Assembly: GCA_002350765.1 (NCBI GenBank)
Contig: DEFK01000015.1
Coordinates: 83,079 to 141,495, forward strand
Source of the DNA: Ruminococcaceae bacterium UBA2854
Lineage (GTDB): Bacteria > Bacillota > Clostridia > Oscillospirales > Acutalibacteraceae
Length of the DNA: 58,417 nt
Direction of reading: 5' to 3'
Shown here: positions 7,334 through 16,127 of the stretch, one piece after another
Layout: each line of letters starts with the position of its first letter
Position numbering within the stretch: the stretch's first letter is position 1
Notes under the pieces: model-generated
The model's database searches: none
Told to the model about the DNA's origin: nothing
The model's input: the letters and a program-made list of their open reading frames with translations, nothing else
Program-made: the position numbers and the translations under genes

Positions 7334-8377
7334 ATGAAAAGATTTATTTCTTTATTACTTTCTTTATTGATACTTATCTCAATATCGGCTGTAAGCGCGT
7401 CAGCGGGATTGGTTGAAAACAGGACTTATTACTATAAGGATTTTTCCTACCATTACATCACTAGTAATCAAATCGGTATTGACAGCTACAGCGGCACCGC
7501 GTCTAAAGTAACAATTCCGTCCGAAATAGACGGGCATAAAGTAACAACAATTTTCGGCGCTGAAATTGATGAAGGAGGCGCATACGGCTCATTCAGCCAT
7601 AACAAATACATAGAAGAAGTAATCATTCCCGATACGGTCACGGAAATCGGAATGTTCTGCTTCGAAAACTGTTCCAATCTAAAAAGGGTTAGATTCGGAA
7701 AAAATGTTAAAGAGCTTGGAATGTGGACTTTTTCTGATTGTAAAAAACTTAAGACAATTAATATTCCCGAGGCTATGACTGAATTTGATTCTCAAGCCTT
7801 TGCGGGGACAAACATATCGAAAATCCACTTAACTAAAAATATTAAAAGCGCTGATTTATTATGGCTTAATTTAAAAGCAATTACAGTAAGCAAGGAAAAC
7901 AAATACTTCACCGCGAAAGACGGCGTCCTTTATAACAAGAAAAAATCCTCGCTTGTATATTTTCCGAGTCATAAAAATATAAAGAAGTTTAAAATACCCG
8001 ATAAAGTACAAACAATAAAAGATGGAGCTTTTACCTATTCCGCTAAAGTTAAAAAGATTATTTTACCAAAAAATTTAAAGCTAATTGAAAAATTCGCGTT
8101 TTACGAAAGCGCAATAAACTCACTTAAATTTACGGGGAATAAAAAGGTTGAGCTCCAAAAATACGCGCTCTGGGAATGTAAAAAACTTAAATCAGTAACC
8201 GTTCCGAAAAACGTAATAAAAATAGGTAAACAAGCCTTAGGCTTTTATACCACTAATGATGAGAAAAATCATAAAGATATAGACCATAAAATAAAGAATT
8301 TTACAATAAAGGGTAAAAAGAACTCAGCTGCTCATAAATACGCTAAGAAATACAAATTTAAATTTGTTGCGGTTTAG
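7334..8377 (+). CDS. BspA-like leucine-rich-repeat secreted protein
   Basis: 347 residues from the ATG at 7334, with AGGAGG eight bases upstream. Signal peptide about 1-24 (LLLSLLILISISAVSASA). Residues about 50-330 are LRR_5 (TpLRR/BspA) units with the spacing of IPDTVTEIGMFCFENCSNLKRV. A spacer block AKDGVLYNKKKSSLVYFPS breaks the array in the middle. The end, FTIKGKKNSAAHKYAKKYKFKFV, recurs in its paralogues. No sortase motif or other anchor is visible. The family is associated with adhesion and host or matrix contact. It is followed 11 bp later by a paralogue with its own AGGAGG site, so the two are probably one operon. Confidence 0.9.
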   Translation: MKRFISLLLSLLILISISAVSASAGLVENRTYYYKDFSYHYITSNQIGIDSYSGTASKVTIPSEIDGHKVTTIFGAEIDEGGAYGSFSHNKYIEEVIIPDTVTEIGMFCFENCSNLKRVRFGKNVKELGMWTFSDCKKLKTINIPEAMTEFDSQAFAGTNISKIHLTKNIKSADLLWLNLKAITVSKENKYFTAKDGVLYNKKKSSLVYFPSHKNIKKFKIPDKVQTIKDGAFTYSAKVKKIILPKNLKLIEKFAFYESAINSLKFTGNKKVELQKYALWECKKLKSVTVPKNVIKIGKQALGFYTTNDEKNHKDIDHKIKNFTIKGKKNSAAHKYAKKYKFKFVAV

Positions 8378-8388
8378 GAGGTGTTTTT

Positions 8389-9566
8389 ATGAAGAAATTA
8401 TTATCATTAATAATCTTATCGGCGGTTATACTTTCGTCGTTTACGATAAGCGCCTGTGCCGCCGAAGAAAAAGACGCGATAAAAAGCGGTGATTATACAT
8501 ACATATTAAAAGGTAATGACGCTCAGATTATAAACTATACGGGTAACTCTGCCGAGGTTAATATTCCCGAAACAATTGACGGACATAAAGTAATTAAAGT
8601 CGGATATGATTTAGCAAGCGTTGAGTCTTACTACTCTTCAAAAGATTATGATGACGAGGACGATTACGATTCATACGATAGCAAATTAGGAAAGTTCGGC
8701 TTCGCGAAAAAGAACGTCGTTTCAGTAACAATGCCCGATACCGTAAAAGAACTCGGATACGGATGTTTTTATAAATGCGAAAAACTTAAAAACATAACTC
8801 TCAGCAAAAATTTAACTTTTATTCCGCAATCCGCTTTTTCAGGATGTACAGCTTTAAAGAGTATTAAACTGCCCGATAATGTAACGGAGATATGCAGCTA
8901 CTCATTTGCAAAAATCAAAATCACAAGTTTAAAAATCCCCAAAAAACTCACCTATCTGAACACTGACGCATTCTACAAAACTCCGCTAAAGAAGTTTACC
9001 GTCGATAAAGATAACAAAAACTACTCCGCTAAAGACGGCGTATTATACAACAAGAAAAAAACAGTCTTGTTTACTACCCGAAATATAAAACAAATAAAAG
9101 CTTTACAATACCGAGAAGCGTAACCGATATAAGATGTTTCGCCTTTTCACTCCATAATTATCTCGAAAAAATTGTTGTTTCGGAAAACGTAAAAAGAATA
9201 GGTTCAAATGCCTTTGAGGGTTGCAAAAAACTTAAATCCGTAACCTTTAAAAACCGAAAGGCTCTTACGCTTAATGAGGAATGCTTTTATCGCTGTGAAA
9301 AATTAAGTAAGGTTAAGTTCAGCACGAAGGCGAAAACTACGATTTGTATGAACGCGTTTAGTAAATGCAAAAATCTAAAGGTAGTTTATCTGCCGAAAAA
9401 GGTCAGGATTAAAAGCTTCGGAATCGGATATACGGAAGCTTATTACAGCAGTGAAGAAGAAGATTACATTACCCAAAAAATAAAAGGCTTTACTATTAAA
9501 GGTAAGAAAAACTCTCCCGCTCATAAATACGCTAAGAAAAATAAGTTTAAATTCATCTCAGTATAG
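8389..9566 (+). pseudogene. BspA-like LRR secreted protein, frameshifted at a poly-A tract
   Basis: Starts as a normal signal-peptide LRR protein, related to its upstream neighbour throughout. After VLYNKKK the frame breaks at an A7 run near 9054-9060, and the original frame stops at 9123. Reading with one extra A restores NSLVYYPKYK and continues in frame as LRR units (VTDIRCFAF, GSNAFEGCKKLKSV, NAFSKCKNLKVVYL) to the family-typical end KYAKKNKFKFISV at 9566. The complete protein would have about 392 residues. The downstream part has not decayed, so the shift is recent, a phase-variable or slippage site, or a sequencing error in a homopolymer. Confidence 0.8.
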
Positions 9567-9581
9567 TTTTCCCTAATACAT

Positions 9582-9617
9582 CGAGGTCAGCTCAATTTGA
9601 GCTGACCTCGAAATTTT
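9582..9617 (+). terminator. Rho-independent terminator after the LRR pair
   Basis: Perfect inverted repeat CGAGGTCAGCTCAA/TTGAGCTGACCTCG followed by AAATTTTT, 15 bp after the stop codon at 9566. Confidence 0.9.
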
Positions 9618-9683
9618 TATCAAGTAAATTAAATTTTTACAACTTTACTATAGTTGCGGTTTTGCTATTATTCTATAATGGAA

Positions 9684-10919
9684 TTAAACTACTTTAATTT
9701 TACAATTAGCTTTCTTACCGTTGTGAGTTTTAACGGTGATTGTTACATTACCGCGTTTCTTAGCCTTTACCTTACCCTTCTGGGTAACTGTAGCTATTTT
9801 CTTATTGCTTGATTTCCACTTCAGCAGGGTTACGGCTTTTTTAGGCTTAAATGTCGCTTTAAGCTTAAGAGTTTTACCTACTGTTAATTTAGCGGTTTTC
9901 TTATTCACCTTAACCTTTTTAGGAGCTTTAATCTCCTTATAAGTAAATTCGTTATCCTTAGCGTATTTAGCGCCCGCGGTGTTTTTATAAGCCTTGATAA
10001 CAAAGGGGTTACCGCCTTCGTCCTGATACTTAAAGTACATTAGATCGTCGTCACCGAAAACTTCGTTGAAATATCCGAAAGCGTAGTCGCCTACTGTTTT
10101 AACGGAATCGGGAATAGTCACCGTTTCTAAAGCTGAATCGAAGAAAAACGCGAATTTTTCAATTGTTTTAAGAGTATAAGGTAAATAAACCTTTTTAAGC
10201 GTATAGCACTCCGTAAACGCGTCCTCGCAAATTGTCTTTAAACCTTCGTTAAGCTTAACGCTCGTAAGCGCTTCGCAGCTTTCGAAAGCTCTCTTGCCGA
10301 TTTTGGTAAGCTTAGAATTAAAAGTAACCTTAGAAAGCTTTTTACAACCTAAGAACGCGGCTTCTCCGATTGTCTTAACCTTAGAGGGAAGCTTTATTTC
10401 TTTCAGCTTTTTACATCCGCTGAAAAAGCTCTTAGGTATCTTAGTAAGCTTCGAGGGTAATGTAACCTTTTTAAGACTATAGCAGGAAGCGAATACTTCT
10501 ACGCCTAAGTTAAGCGCCTTTTCGGGAAGCTTTACGGACTCGAAGTCGTTACCGCAGAAAGCGTAGTTCTCGATCGTTGTAACAGTCGAGGGTAAAACCA
10601 GAGTGTCGATTTTACAATTTTCGAACGCGCCTCCGCAGATTTTCTTAATACCCTTGGAGATAGTAACCTTACCGAAATTGGTATAATCGTCATTGAAATT
10701 TACTCCCGTATCAATCGCCGTAACCTTATGGCCGTCGAGAGTCGCGGGGAAAACTACGTCGGTTTTATTTCCGTAATAATTGAAAATTACAGCGTTGCCG
10801 CTCTTAGTGAGCCTGTAACCGAAATTCCCGCTTGTAATAGCGTTAGCGCTTGCGGGAGCGATACAGATTACGCTTAGAAGCATAACAACCGCTAAAATAA
10901 TACTGATTGATCTTCTCAT
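9684..10919 (-). CDS. BspA-like LRR protein with C-terminal Ig-like (Big_2) domain
   Basis: 411 residues from the ATG at 10919 (AAGGAGG upstream). Signal peptide about 1-26. LRR_5 units occupy about 60-300 (for example KITLPSK-type turns, GAFENCKIDTLVLPSTVTTI, FFSGCKKLKEIKLPS). Residues about 335-411 form a bacterial Ig-like domain: LTVGKTLKLKATFKPKKA, WKSSNKKIATVTQKGKVKAKKRG, ending in a beta-strand CKIKVV. The very basic Ig-like tail may bind wall polymers; that is an inference. Convergent to the frameshifted LRR gene. The zinc-ribbon gene upstream on the same strand ends only 23 bp before this ATG. Confidence 0.9.
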   Translation of the reverse strand: MRRSISIILAVVMLLSVICIAPASANAITSGNFGYRLTKSGNAVIFNYYGNKTDVVFPATLDGHKVTAIDTGVNFNDDYTNFGKVTISKGIKKICGGAFENCKIDTLVLPSTVTTIENYAFCGNDFESVKLPEKALNLGVEVFASCYSLKKVTLPSKLTKIPKSFFSGCKKLKEIKLPSKVKTIGEAAFLGCKKLSKVTFNSKLTKIGKRAFESCEALTSVKLNEGLKTICEDAFTECYTLKKVYLPYTLKTIEKFAFFFDSALETVTIPDSVKTVGDYAFGYFNEVFGDDDLMYFKYQDEGGNPFVIKAYKNTAGAKYAKDNEFTYKEIKAPKKVKVNKKTAKLTVGKTLKLKATFKPKKAVTLLKWKSSNKKIATVTQKGKVKAKKRGNVTITVKTHNGKKANCKIKVV

Positions 10920-10942
10920 AATAAACCTCCTTAAAATGTTAA

Positions 10943-11722
10943 TTAAATTGCCGCTCCGCCGCAATACTCGCAGCGTCCGTTATCGTCGGGGATCGTAGAA
11001 GCTCCGCAGCACTGACATACAACAGCCTGCTTGGGAACTCTCGCGGCAGCCGCTTCATCTCTTACCTGCTGACGGGCTGAGGTGAGAGCGTTTTTAATAT
11101 CCTCGCCCATTTTCTTATACTCGGCGTAATCCTGATTCATCTCGGGATAAGGCTTCATATTAGCGGGCACGGAATTCTCGGGATTAGTCTCAACATCAGA
11201 AGAATTGAGCCTGAATTTAATCTCATCAAAGTAGGGGCTGTTGACCCTTATAATAACGTTAAAATCGTAGCTGTAGAAGAATCTCGGGGGATTGTAGCTG
11301 ATTTCGTTACCCTCTTTATCCTCGCGCATATCCTCGGTTGTATCCTCGTCGATATCAATATCAACTCCCGTTACCTGCGAGAAGTCGATAACGTCGGGAT
11401 TCTCCTCGCTGAATCTGTTCGGGTTAGCGCGGGTAACAACGAATTTTCTGTCGTCCTCGTCGAGATACACCTTAGTATCTGTACCGAAAGTAAGAGTTGG
11501 CTTAAACTTAGCCACAGCTTCCTTATTAGCCTCGCGGTACTCGAGCTGTTTTCCTATAGTCTCTACTGTACTTCTGCGGCGGTCGCTGAACCACGGCGAC
11601 AGCTTAGCCGCGCATTTTTTACACATATTTCCGTCTTCAAGCTTGCGGTTTCCAAGCATTCCTATTTCTCCTCCGCAGAAAGCGCAGGTTTTTTTCTCAA
11701 ACATTTTTCCAAAAAGTCCCAT
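10943..11722 (-). CDS. zinc-ribbon protein with DUF4428-like N-terminus
   Basis: 259 residues, no signal peptide, cytosolic. N-terminal ribbon: CAFCGGE near residue 13 and CKKC near residue 34, as in DUF4428 proteins. The middle (70-200) is a beta-rich domain with a strongly acidic patch IDIDEDTTEDMRED. C-terminal second ribbon: CQCCGAS and CEYCGG at the very end. It resembles proteins annotated as DUF4428 or membrane-trafficking-type scaffold proteins of Clostridia, but the function is unknown. The neighbouring LRR gene follows closely on the same strand. Confidence 0.75.
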   Translation of the reverse strand: MGLFGKMFEKKTCAFCGGEIGMLGNRKLEDGNMCKKCAAKLSPWFSDRRRSTVETIGKQLEYREANKEAVAKFKPTLTFGTDTKVYLDEDDRKFVVTRANPNRFSEENPDVIDFSQVTGVDIDIDEDTTEDMREDKEGNEISYNPPRFFYSYDFNVIIRVNSPYFDEIKFRLNSSDVETNPENSVPANMKPYPEMNQDYAEYKKMGEDIKNALTSARQQVRDEAAAARVPKQAVVCQCCGASTIPDDNGRCEYCGGAAI

Positions 11723-11860
11723 AAGAATTTCTCCTTTTCAATAGAATCCGTTTAAGCTAAAGCTTATGCCTCAACTACATTTTACCACACGCTTCATAGA
11801 TATGCAACAAAATTTTATGCTTAACTTTTTAAATACTATTTAAAAACAATAAATATCGTC

Positions 11861-11923
11861 AAACTGTCCTTTATAATTTCATTAAAACTGCCCATTTTAA
11901 AATGACAGTTAAAATGATATACT
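11861..11923 (+). promoter_or_regulatory. candidate operator and promoter of the pyridoxal kinase operon
   Basis: Direct repeats AAACTGTCC (11861) and AAACTGCCC (11885) and an inverted half-site GACAGTT (11904-11910) precede a TATACT -10 box (11918-11923) that lacks a good -35. Direct plus inverted half-sites are typical of MocR/PdxR-type vitamin B6 regulators; that link is an inference from the gene content. Confidence 0.45.
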
Positions 11924-11953
11924 GTTTTTATCCTAGAAAAAGGGAGAATTCTT

Positions 11954-12805
11954 ATGAAAAGAATAGTAACGATTCAGGATATATCCTGTGTGGGTAAATG
12001 CTCGCTCACCGTAGCTCTGCCGATTATATCGGCTGTGGGAGTAGAGGCGGCTATTATCCCCACCGCGGTACTCTCTACTCATACAATGTTTAAAAACTTT
12101 ACCTGTAAGGATTTGGACGACCAGATTTTACCGATAGCCGAGCATTGGAAAAGCGAAAATATTCACTTCGACGCGTTCTATACGGGATATCTCGCGTCCG
12201 CTCAGCAAATCGACAAGGTAATTACGCTTATAAATTCCCTTAAAAGAGAAAATGACCTTATAATCGTAGACCCCGCTATGGCGGATAACGGCAAGCTCTA
12301 CCCCGCTTTTGATGAAAATTTCCCGCGCGAAATGGCTAAGCTCTGCGCCAAAGCTGATATAGCGCTTCCGAATATCACCGAAGCCTGCCTGATGACAGGT
12401 ACACAGTACAGAGAGGAATACGACGAGGCTTTCGCTAAAGACATCGTTAAAAAGCTTTCCGATATGGGAGCTAAGAAAATTGTGCTCACAGGCGCCGAGT
12501 TCGGCGGAAAATACGGAGTATTATACTATGACAGCGCGACTGACGAATTCTTCTATTATACTCAGGATAAAGTAGACGCCGTTTTCCACGGCACAGGCGA
12601 TATATTCAGCTCGACCTTTACGGGACTTGCGGTACGCGGAAAATCTATTAAAGACAGCTTAACTATCGCCGCGGACTTTACCGCCGAGTGTATCCGCATT
12701 ACCAAGAATGACGAAAAGGCTAACTGGTACGGCGTAGACTTCGAGAAAGCTATCCCCTACCTTATAGACAGAACAAAAGAAACCGAGGTTACTTACTATG
12801 GATAA
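11954..12805 (+). CDS. pdxY: pyridoxamine/pyridoxal kinase
   Basis: 283 residues, ribokinase-like fold of the PdxK/PdxY family. Visible signatures: N-terminal IQDISCVGKCSLTVALPI; the D-P motif VDPAMADNGKLY; the anion hole and catalytic aspartate in FHGTGDIFSSTFTG. It phosphorylates B6 vitamers with ATP to make pyridoxal 5'-phosphate precursors in the salvage pathway. The 3' end overlaps the ECF S-component gene by 8 bp, pointing to uptake plus phosphorylation of the same vitamin. ATG preceded by AGGGAG. Confidence 0.92.
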   Translation: MKRIVTIQDISCVGKCSLTVALPIISAVGVEAAIIPTAVLSTHTMFKNFTCKDLDDQILPIAEHWKSENIHFDAFYTGYLASAQQIDKVITLINSLKRENDLIIVDPAMADNGKLYPAFDENFPREMAKLCAKADIALPNITEACLMTGTQYREEYDEAFAKDIVKKLSDMGAKKIVLTGAEFGGKYGVLYYDSATDEFFYYTQDKVDAVFHGTGDIFSSTFTGLAVRGKSIKDSLTIAADFTAECIRITKNDEKANWYGVDFEKAIPYLIDRTKETEVTYYG

Positions 12806-13340
12806 ACAGACAAGACTAAGGCTTACAACCTTAACGGCGATGTTCGCCGCTCTTATACTCATAACAACTTCATACATTAAAATCCCAGCGCCTCTCGGAT
12901 ATATCCACGTAGGAGATTCAATTGTCTACCTGGCGGCGAGCATACTGCCGGGACCGTTCGGATTTTTCGCCGCTTCTATCGGCGGAGCGGCGGCGGATTT
13001 GTTATCGGGATATCCCCAATGGGCGATTCCCACGGCAATAATAAAGGCTTTAAATGTACTGCCGTTCTTCCTTATTAAAATCCACCTTAACAAATCGAAC
13101 ACCGACAGAATAATCAACATCCCGAATCTTATGATGCTGCTTCCGACAACACTCATTACGCTGACAGGTTATTTCGCCGCTAATACGCTTCTGTACGATA
13201 CAGGCGCGGCTTTCGCGGAATTGCTCCCGAATTTAATTCAGGCGGGCTCAAGCGCGATACTATTCACGGTTATAGGGTTAAGCCTCGATTCCGTGAGGTT
13301 CAAGTCTAAACTGACTTTAATCGGAAAGAGTTTTAAATAG
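12798..13340 (+). CDS. ECF transporter S component, probably for vitamin B6
   Basis: 180 residues, about six hydrophobic segments. The stretch GYIHVGDSIVYLAASILPGP and the following GGAAADLLSGYPQWAIPT are typical of ECF S components that bind vitamins in the membrane and share an energizing module encoded elsewhere. The 8-bp overlap with the pyridoxal kinase gene suggests a pyridoxine-type substrate, as in PdxU-type families; the sequence itself does not prove the ligand. Closed by a strong terminator. Confidence 0.82.
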   Translation: MDKQTRLRLTTLTAMFAALILITTSYIKIPAPLGYIHVGDSIVYLAASILPGPFGFFAASIGGAAADLLSGYPQWAIPTAIIKALNVLPFFLIKIHLNKSNTDRIINIPNLMMLLPTTLITLTGYFAANTLLYDTGAAFAELLPNLIQAGSSAILFTVIGLSLDSVRFKSKLTLIGKSFK

Positions 13341-13351
13341 CTATTAAACCG

Positions 13352-13385
13352 CAAAACGCCCGCTCAAAACGAGCGGGCGTTTTTA
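13352..13385 (+). terminator. terminator of the pdxY-S component operon
   Basis: AACGCCCGCTC and GAGCGGGCGTT with a four-base loop, flanked by AAAA and TTTTT, so it could act in both directions; the secreted protein gene on the other strand ends at 13395. Confidence 0.9.
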
Positions 13386-13394
13386 TATAAGTAA

Positions 13395-13817
13395 CTACAT
13401 TTTTACTCTCATAATGTTTTTCTTAGGATCTACAAAAACCTTCATCGGAACGCTAACCCAGCTTTTGTCATTCTTCTTATACTTCAGAATAACCTTAACA
13501 AGACCGTATTTCGTGCCTTTTACTCTAAAGGTATAGTTTTTATCCTTAAAGCTGTACTTACAGGTTACTTTTATATCCTTTGAATACGTGTTATAGCTCC
13601 AGTCGTAGCCGTACGAGGTTTTCCCTTTAACTACATATTTATACGTTTTAGCGAACGTATTACGCTTTTCCGTAGCCGCGGGAATTTTATACTTCGGCTT
13701 ACTTGATTTCGACTCAGCCGCGAAAGCGGATATAGACAACGAAGAAAATACAATAGAAATAATCATAAATACCGTTATCGCCGAAGCCGCCTTTTTACCG
13801 TATTTTTTTACCATCAT
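13395..13817 (-). CDS. small secreted basic protein, unknown
   Basis: 140 residues. Signal peptide about 1-34 (VFMIISIVFSSLSISAFAA, cleavage after AFA). The mature part is very rich in Lys, Tyr and Ser with alternating beta-strand patterns (YKYVVKGKTSYGYDW, YTFRVKGTKYGLVKVILKYKK), which suggests a single beta-sandwich domain. No family recognised. It resembles the basic Ig-like tails of the surface proteins in this window in composition. Likely secreted and held to the wall by charge; inference only. Confidence 0.7.
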   Translation of the reverse strand: MMVKKYGKKAASAITVFMIISIVFSSLSISAFAAESKSSKPKYKIPAATEKRNTFAKTYKYVVKGKTSYGYDWSYNTYSKDIKVTCKYSFKDKNYTFRVKGTKYGLVKVILKYKKNDKSWVSVPMKVFVDPKKNIMRVKM

Positions 13818-14015
13818 TACCCTCCGAAATTCCTCAACATATTGTGGTTCCTCTACAGTAAGACTACTATATCACCAATTTTCGGCAGAATAATTGCAAT
13901 AAAGCAATTTAAAAAAATAATTTTATTCTCTTTTATCCGATGATAATTGACAAAACGGCAATTTATCTGCTAAAATATTACGGATAAATTTAAAAAAGTA
14001 AAAGAGTTTTATTAT

Positions 14016-14438
14016 ATGAGTGATTTAATCGTAAAATATCGAAAAAAGATTTTTGGCAACGACCTTAAATCCGCTGTAATCAGAATAACGGTTTTTGTAC
14101 TTCTGGTATTGTTTTATATTTACTGCGGCTGTCCTATAAGGTGGCTTCTGGGACTTGCTTGTCCGGGATGCGGTATGACGCGCGCGGCTTTTTCGTGTTT
14201 AAGGCTGGACTTTGCGGCGGCGTGGCATTTTCATCCCCTTATATTTTTATTACCGATTTTCGTCTTACTGCTGTATTTGTTCAGAAAAAACGATAAAACC
14301 GTTTCGATAATAAGCGTATGCTTTGTCGTAATTCTTTTTACGGTCTATATAATCCGTATGTCGCAAGGCGGAGACGTAGTCTACTTCCACCCGCAAGACG
14401 GTATAATATATAAGATAATTACTCTTTTTAATCACTAA
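14016..14438 (+). CDS. DUF2752 membrane protein
   Basis: 140 residues with three or four membrane segments. The family signature is present: CPIRWLLGLACPGCGMTRAAF, with the CPGCGMTRA motif near residue 50. DUF2752 proteins are widespread small inner-membrane proteins of unknown function. A promoter-like TTGACA with TAAAAT 18 bp further on lies about 45 bp upstream. Monocistronic, followed by a bidirectional terminator. Confidence 0.88.
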   Translation: MSDLIVKYRKKIFGNDLKSAVIRITVFVLLVLFYIYCGCPIRWLLGLACPGCGMTRAAFSCLRLDFAAAWHFHPLIFLLPIFVLLLYLFRKNDKTVSIISVCFVVILFTVYIIRMSQGGDVVYFHPQDGIIYKIITLFNH

Positions 14439-14442
14439 ACCT

Positions 14443-14480
14443 AAAAGGCAGTTTAAACATCACGCTTAAACTGCCTTTTT
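14443..14480. terminator. bidirectional terminator between convergent genes
   Basis: AAAAGGCAGTTTAA and TTAAACTGCCTTTTT form a long perfect stem between the DUF2752 gene and the adenylyltransferase gene, with A and T runs on both sides. Confidence 0.9.
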
Positions 14481-14481
14481 G

Positions 14482-15036
14482 TTATATACTGCTCGTTTGG
14501 GTTATATCCTTGGAATTAACTACGATTTCTCTTAGTTTTTCGAACTCGCCGTACAACACGGGATTGGTGTATTTCTTCCAGCTCTCAAAATCGCCGTTTA
14601 TAAAAAACTCCCGCATCTCGCTCGCGGAGATATCAATGGTTTTCGGAATGTAAAGCTCCGCGATACTAACTCCCTCGATTCCGTCAAACCAGCTTACACG
14701 GCGTTCCTCCTTGCCCGAAATATGCAAATCGGGATATCTGCCCGTGTTCTCGACAATGCTGTTTAAAACGTACTCGCCCCAGCTCGAGTTGTTGCCGACG
14801 CCGATATCGTTGAGCGGAAAAATTTTTATCCTGTCGCCGAAAATCTTTTCGAGCATATCCTTACGTACTTCGTAGGAAAAAGGATTCTTATATGTACCGC
14901 TCTCCTGAGCCGAGCCGACGAATATCGCGACTTCATCGCAAAGCTCAACGGCGGTGTTTATCATCATCTCGTGGCCCGAGTGCAGAGTCTGAAATCTTCC
15001 GACCAGTATACCGAGCTTAAAAGGCTTTTTCTCCAT
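14482..15036 (-). CDS. nicotinamide-nucleotide adenylyltransferase-like nucleotidyltransferase
   Basis: 184 residues. Nucleotidyltransferase alpha/beta phosphodiesterase superfamily: GILVGRFQTLHSGHEMM with the HSGH catalytic motif near residue 20, and ISASEMR near residue 140 corresponding to the ISxTxxR triphosphate-binding motif. Its length and NPFSYEVRKDML region are like the NMN adenylyltransferases of the NadM/NadR type, which make NAD from NMN and ATP. Other cytidylyltransferase-like activities cannot be ruled out. Single gene. Confidence 0.8.
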   Translation of the reverse strand: MEKKPFKLGILVGRFQTLHSGHEMMINTAVELCDEVAIFVGSAQESGTYKNPFSYEVRKDMLEKIFGDRIKIFPLNDIGVGNNSSWGEYVLNSIVENTGRYPDLHISGKEERRVSWFDGIEGVSIAELYIPKTIDISASEMREFFINGDFESWKKYTNPVLYGEFEKLREIVVNSKDITQTSSI

Positions 15037-15124
15037 AGCGTAAACCTCGCTTTTCTATTTAATTAATATTAACATATATATTTTAATAAATCAATTTTAC
15101 ACAGCAGACTTTTTTATACAAAAA

Positions 15125-15180
15125 TTGCCTTTTATAAAATCGAAAAATCTACGCACAATACTATAGCAACGTAAAGTTGC
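15125..15180 (+). promoter_or_regulatory. candidate SigG promoter and 5' hairpin of the SASP gene
   Basis: CAATACTA near 15157 resembles the SigG -10 consensus CATACTA with one extra base; a weak TTTATAAAA lies at the -35 distance. GCAAC-N5-GTTGC (15166-15180) follows as a small hairpin in the leader. Both are suggestive only; SASP genes are classical SigG targets and sigG is in this window. Confidence 0.4.
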
Positions 15181-15217
15181 TTAAAATAGAAAATGAAAAG
15201 AAAAGGAGAAAAAACTT

Positions 15218-15409
15218 ATGTCTAAGAGCAACATTGTTGTTCCCGAGGCTAAGGAAGCTCTCGAGCGCTTCAAGATGGAAGCAGCTAACGAGGTAGGCGT
15301 TAACCTTAAGCAGGGCTACAACGGAGACCTCACATCTCGTCAGGCAGGTTCTGTCGGCGGTCAGATGGTTAAAAAGATGATTGAAAGCTACGAGAAAGGC
15401 TTAAAGTAA
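15218..15409 (+). CDS. alpha/beta-type small acid-soluble spore protein
   Basis: 63 residues, the family length. Family features: the cleavage-site region LERFKMEAANEVGV recognised by the germination protease GPR, and the DNA-binding segment GYNGDLTSRQAGSVGGQMVK. It coats and protects DNA in dormant spores. RBS AAGGAG seven to ten bases upstream. Its codon use is unusually optimal compared with neighbours, as expected for a very abundant protein. A terminator follows immediately. Confidence 0.97.
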   Translation: MSKSNIVVPEAKEALERFKMEAANEVGVNLKQGYNGDLTSRQAGSVGGQMVKKMIESYEKGLK

Positions 15410-15436
15410 TTAAGCTTTAAAAACTAATCAGAATAA

Positions 15437-15484
15437 AAACGGGCGGAAAAGTTCGGAACTCCGAGCTTCTCTACCCGTTTTTTA
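15437..15484 (+). terminator. terminator of the SASP gene
   Basis: AAAACGGG and CCCGTTTTTT close a stem that contains a second small hairpin (CGGAACTCCG). The T run overlaps the stop codon of the convergent phosphopantetheinyl transferase gene. Confidence 0.8.
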
Positions 15485-16087
15485 TAGTTTTATTTCTTTA
15501 ATCTCAGGCGGGAGAATTTTATCCTCCGTACATAGCATAATCACAGCGCCTTTTTGCATATACTCTTTAAAAAAGAAGGTTCGTCCGCCGAGGCTAAGCT
15601 TATCGGGGAGCTCGCTTAAATCAAGACCGCTTGTATTAAAATGGAAACCCTCGCCGAGACATTTTATAAACGCTTCCTTGGATGTCCAAAGCTTAAAAAA
15701 GTAAGCCTTTTTATCCTCGGTTTCGTCCAGCTTTTTCAGCTCGTTTTCGTGGAACACGATTTTCCCGAGGCGCTTATAGTCAGCGTCGCGCGTAACTTCT
15801 ACATCACATCCGACCTCGAACTCACTCAGCGCCAGAACCACGTAATCACCGCTGTGGGAAAGGTTAAAGCGCTTTCCGTTTTCGATATACGGCTTTCCGT
15901 ATTCGTTGAGCTTAATCTCTTTATCGCCAAAAAACTTCTTCACCATTAATCCCGCGCAGGCGGATTTCAGCTTATCACCGTCGTGAGCAAGACGCTCTAT
16001 TTTATCGCGCCGATAAGCGGGTAATGAATTAATATTTAATTCTTTTAACGAATAATTATTTGTATCAATAAAATATATTTTCGCCAT
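15482..16087 (-). CDS. 4'-phosphopantetheinyl transferase (Sfp type)
   Basis: 201 residues. Sfp/Gsp superfamily motifs: FNLSHSGDYVVLAL (near 75), GCDVEVTR with the Mg-binding Asp and Glu (near 93), and WTSKEAFIKCLGEG (near 134). It transfers the phosphopantetheine arm of CoA to a carrier protein serine. No polyketide, peptide synthetase or fatty acid genes are adjacent, so the carrier partner is unknown. It starts 40 bp after the dCMP deaminase stop codon on the same strand and is probably co-transcribed with it. Confidence 0.9.
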   Translation of the reverse strand: MAKIYFIDTNNYSLKELNINSLPAYRRDKIERLAHDGDKLKSACAGLMVKKFFGDKEIKLNEYGKPYIENGKRFNLSHSGDYVVLALSEFEVGCDVEVTRDADYKRLGKIVFHENELKKLDETEDKKAYFFKLWTSKEAFIKCLGEGFHFNTSGLDLSELPDKLSLGGRTFFFKEYMQKGAVIMLCTEDKILPPEIKEIKL

Positions 16088-16127
16088 AACAAAACGGGGC
16101 GGAATACCGCCCCCTATCCTTTATAGA

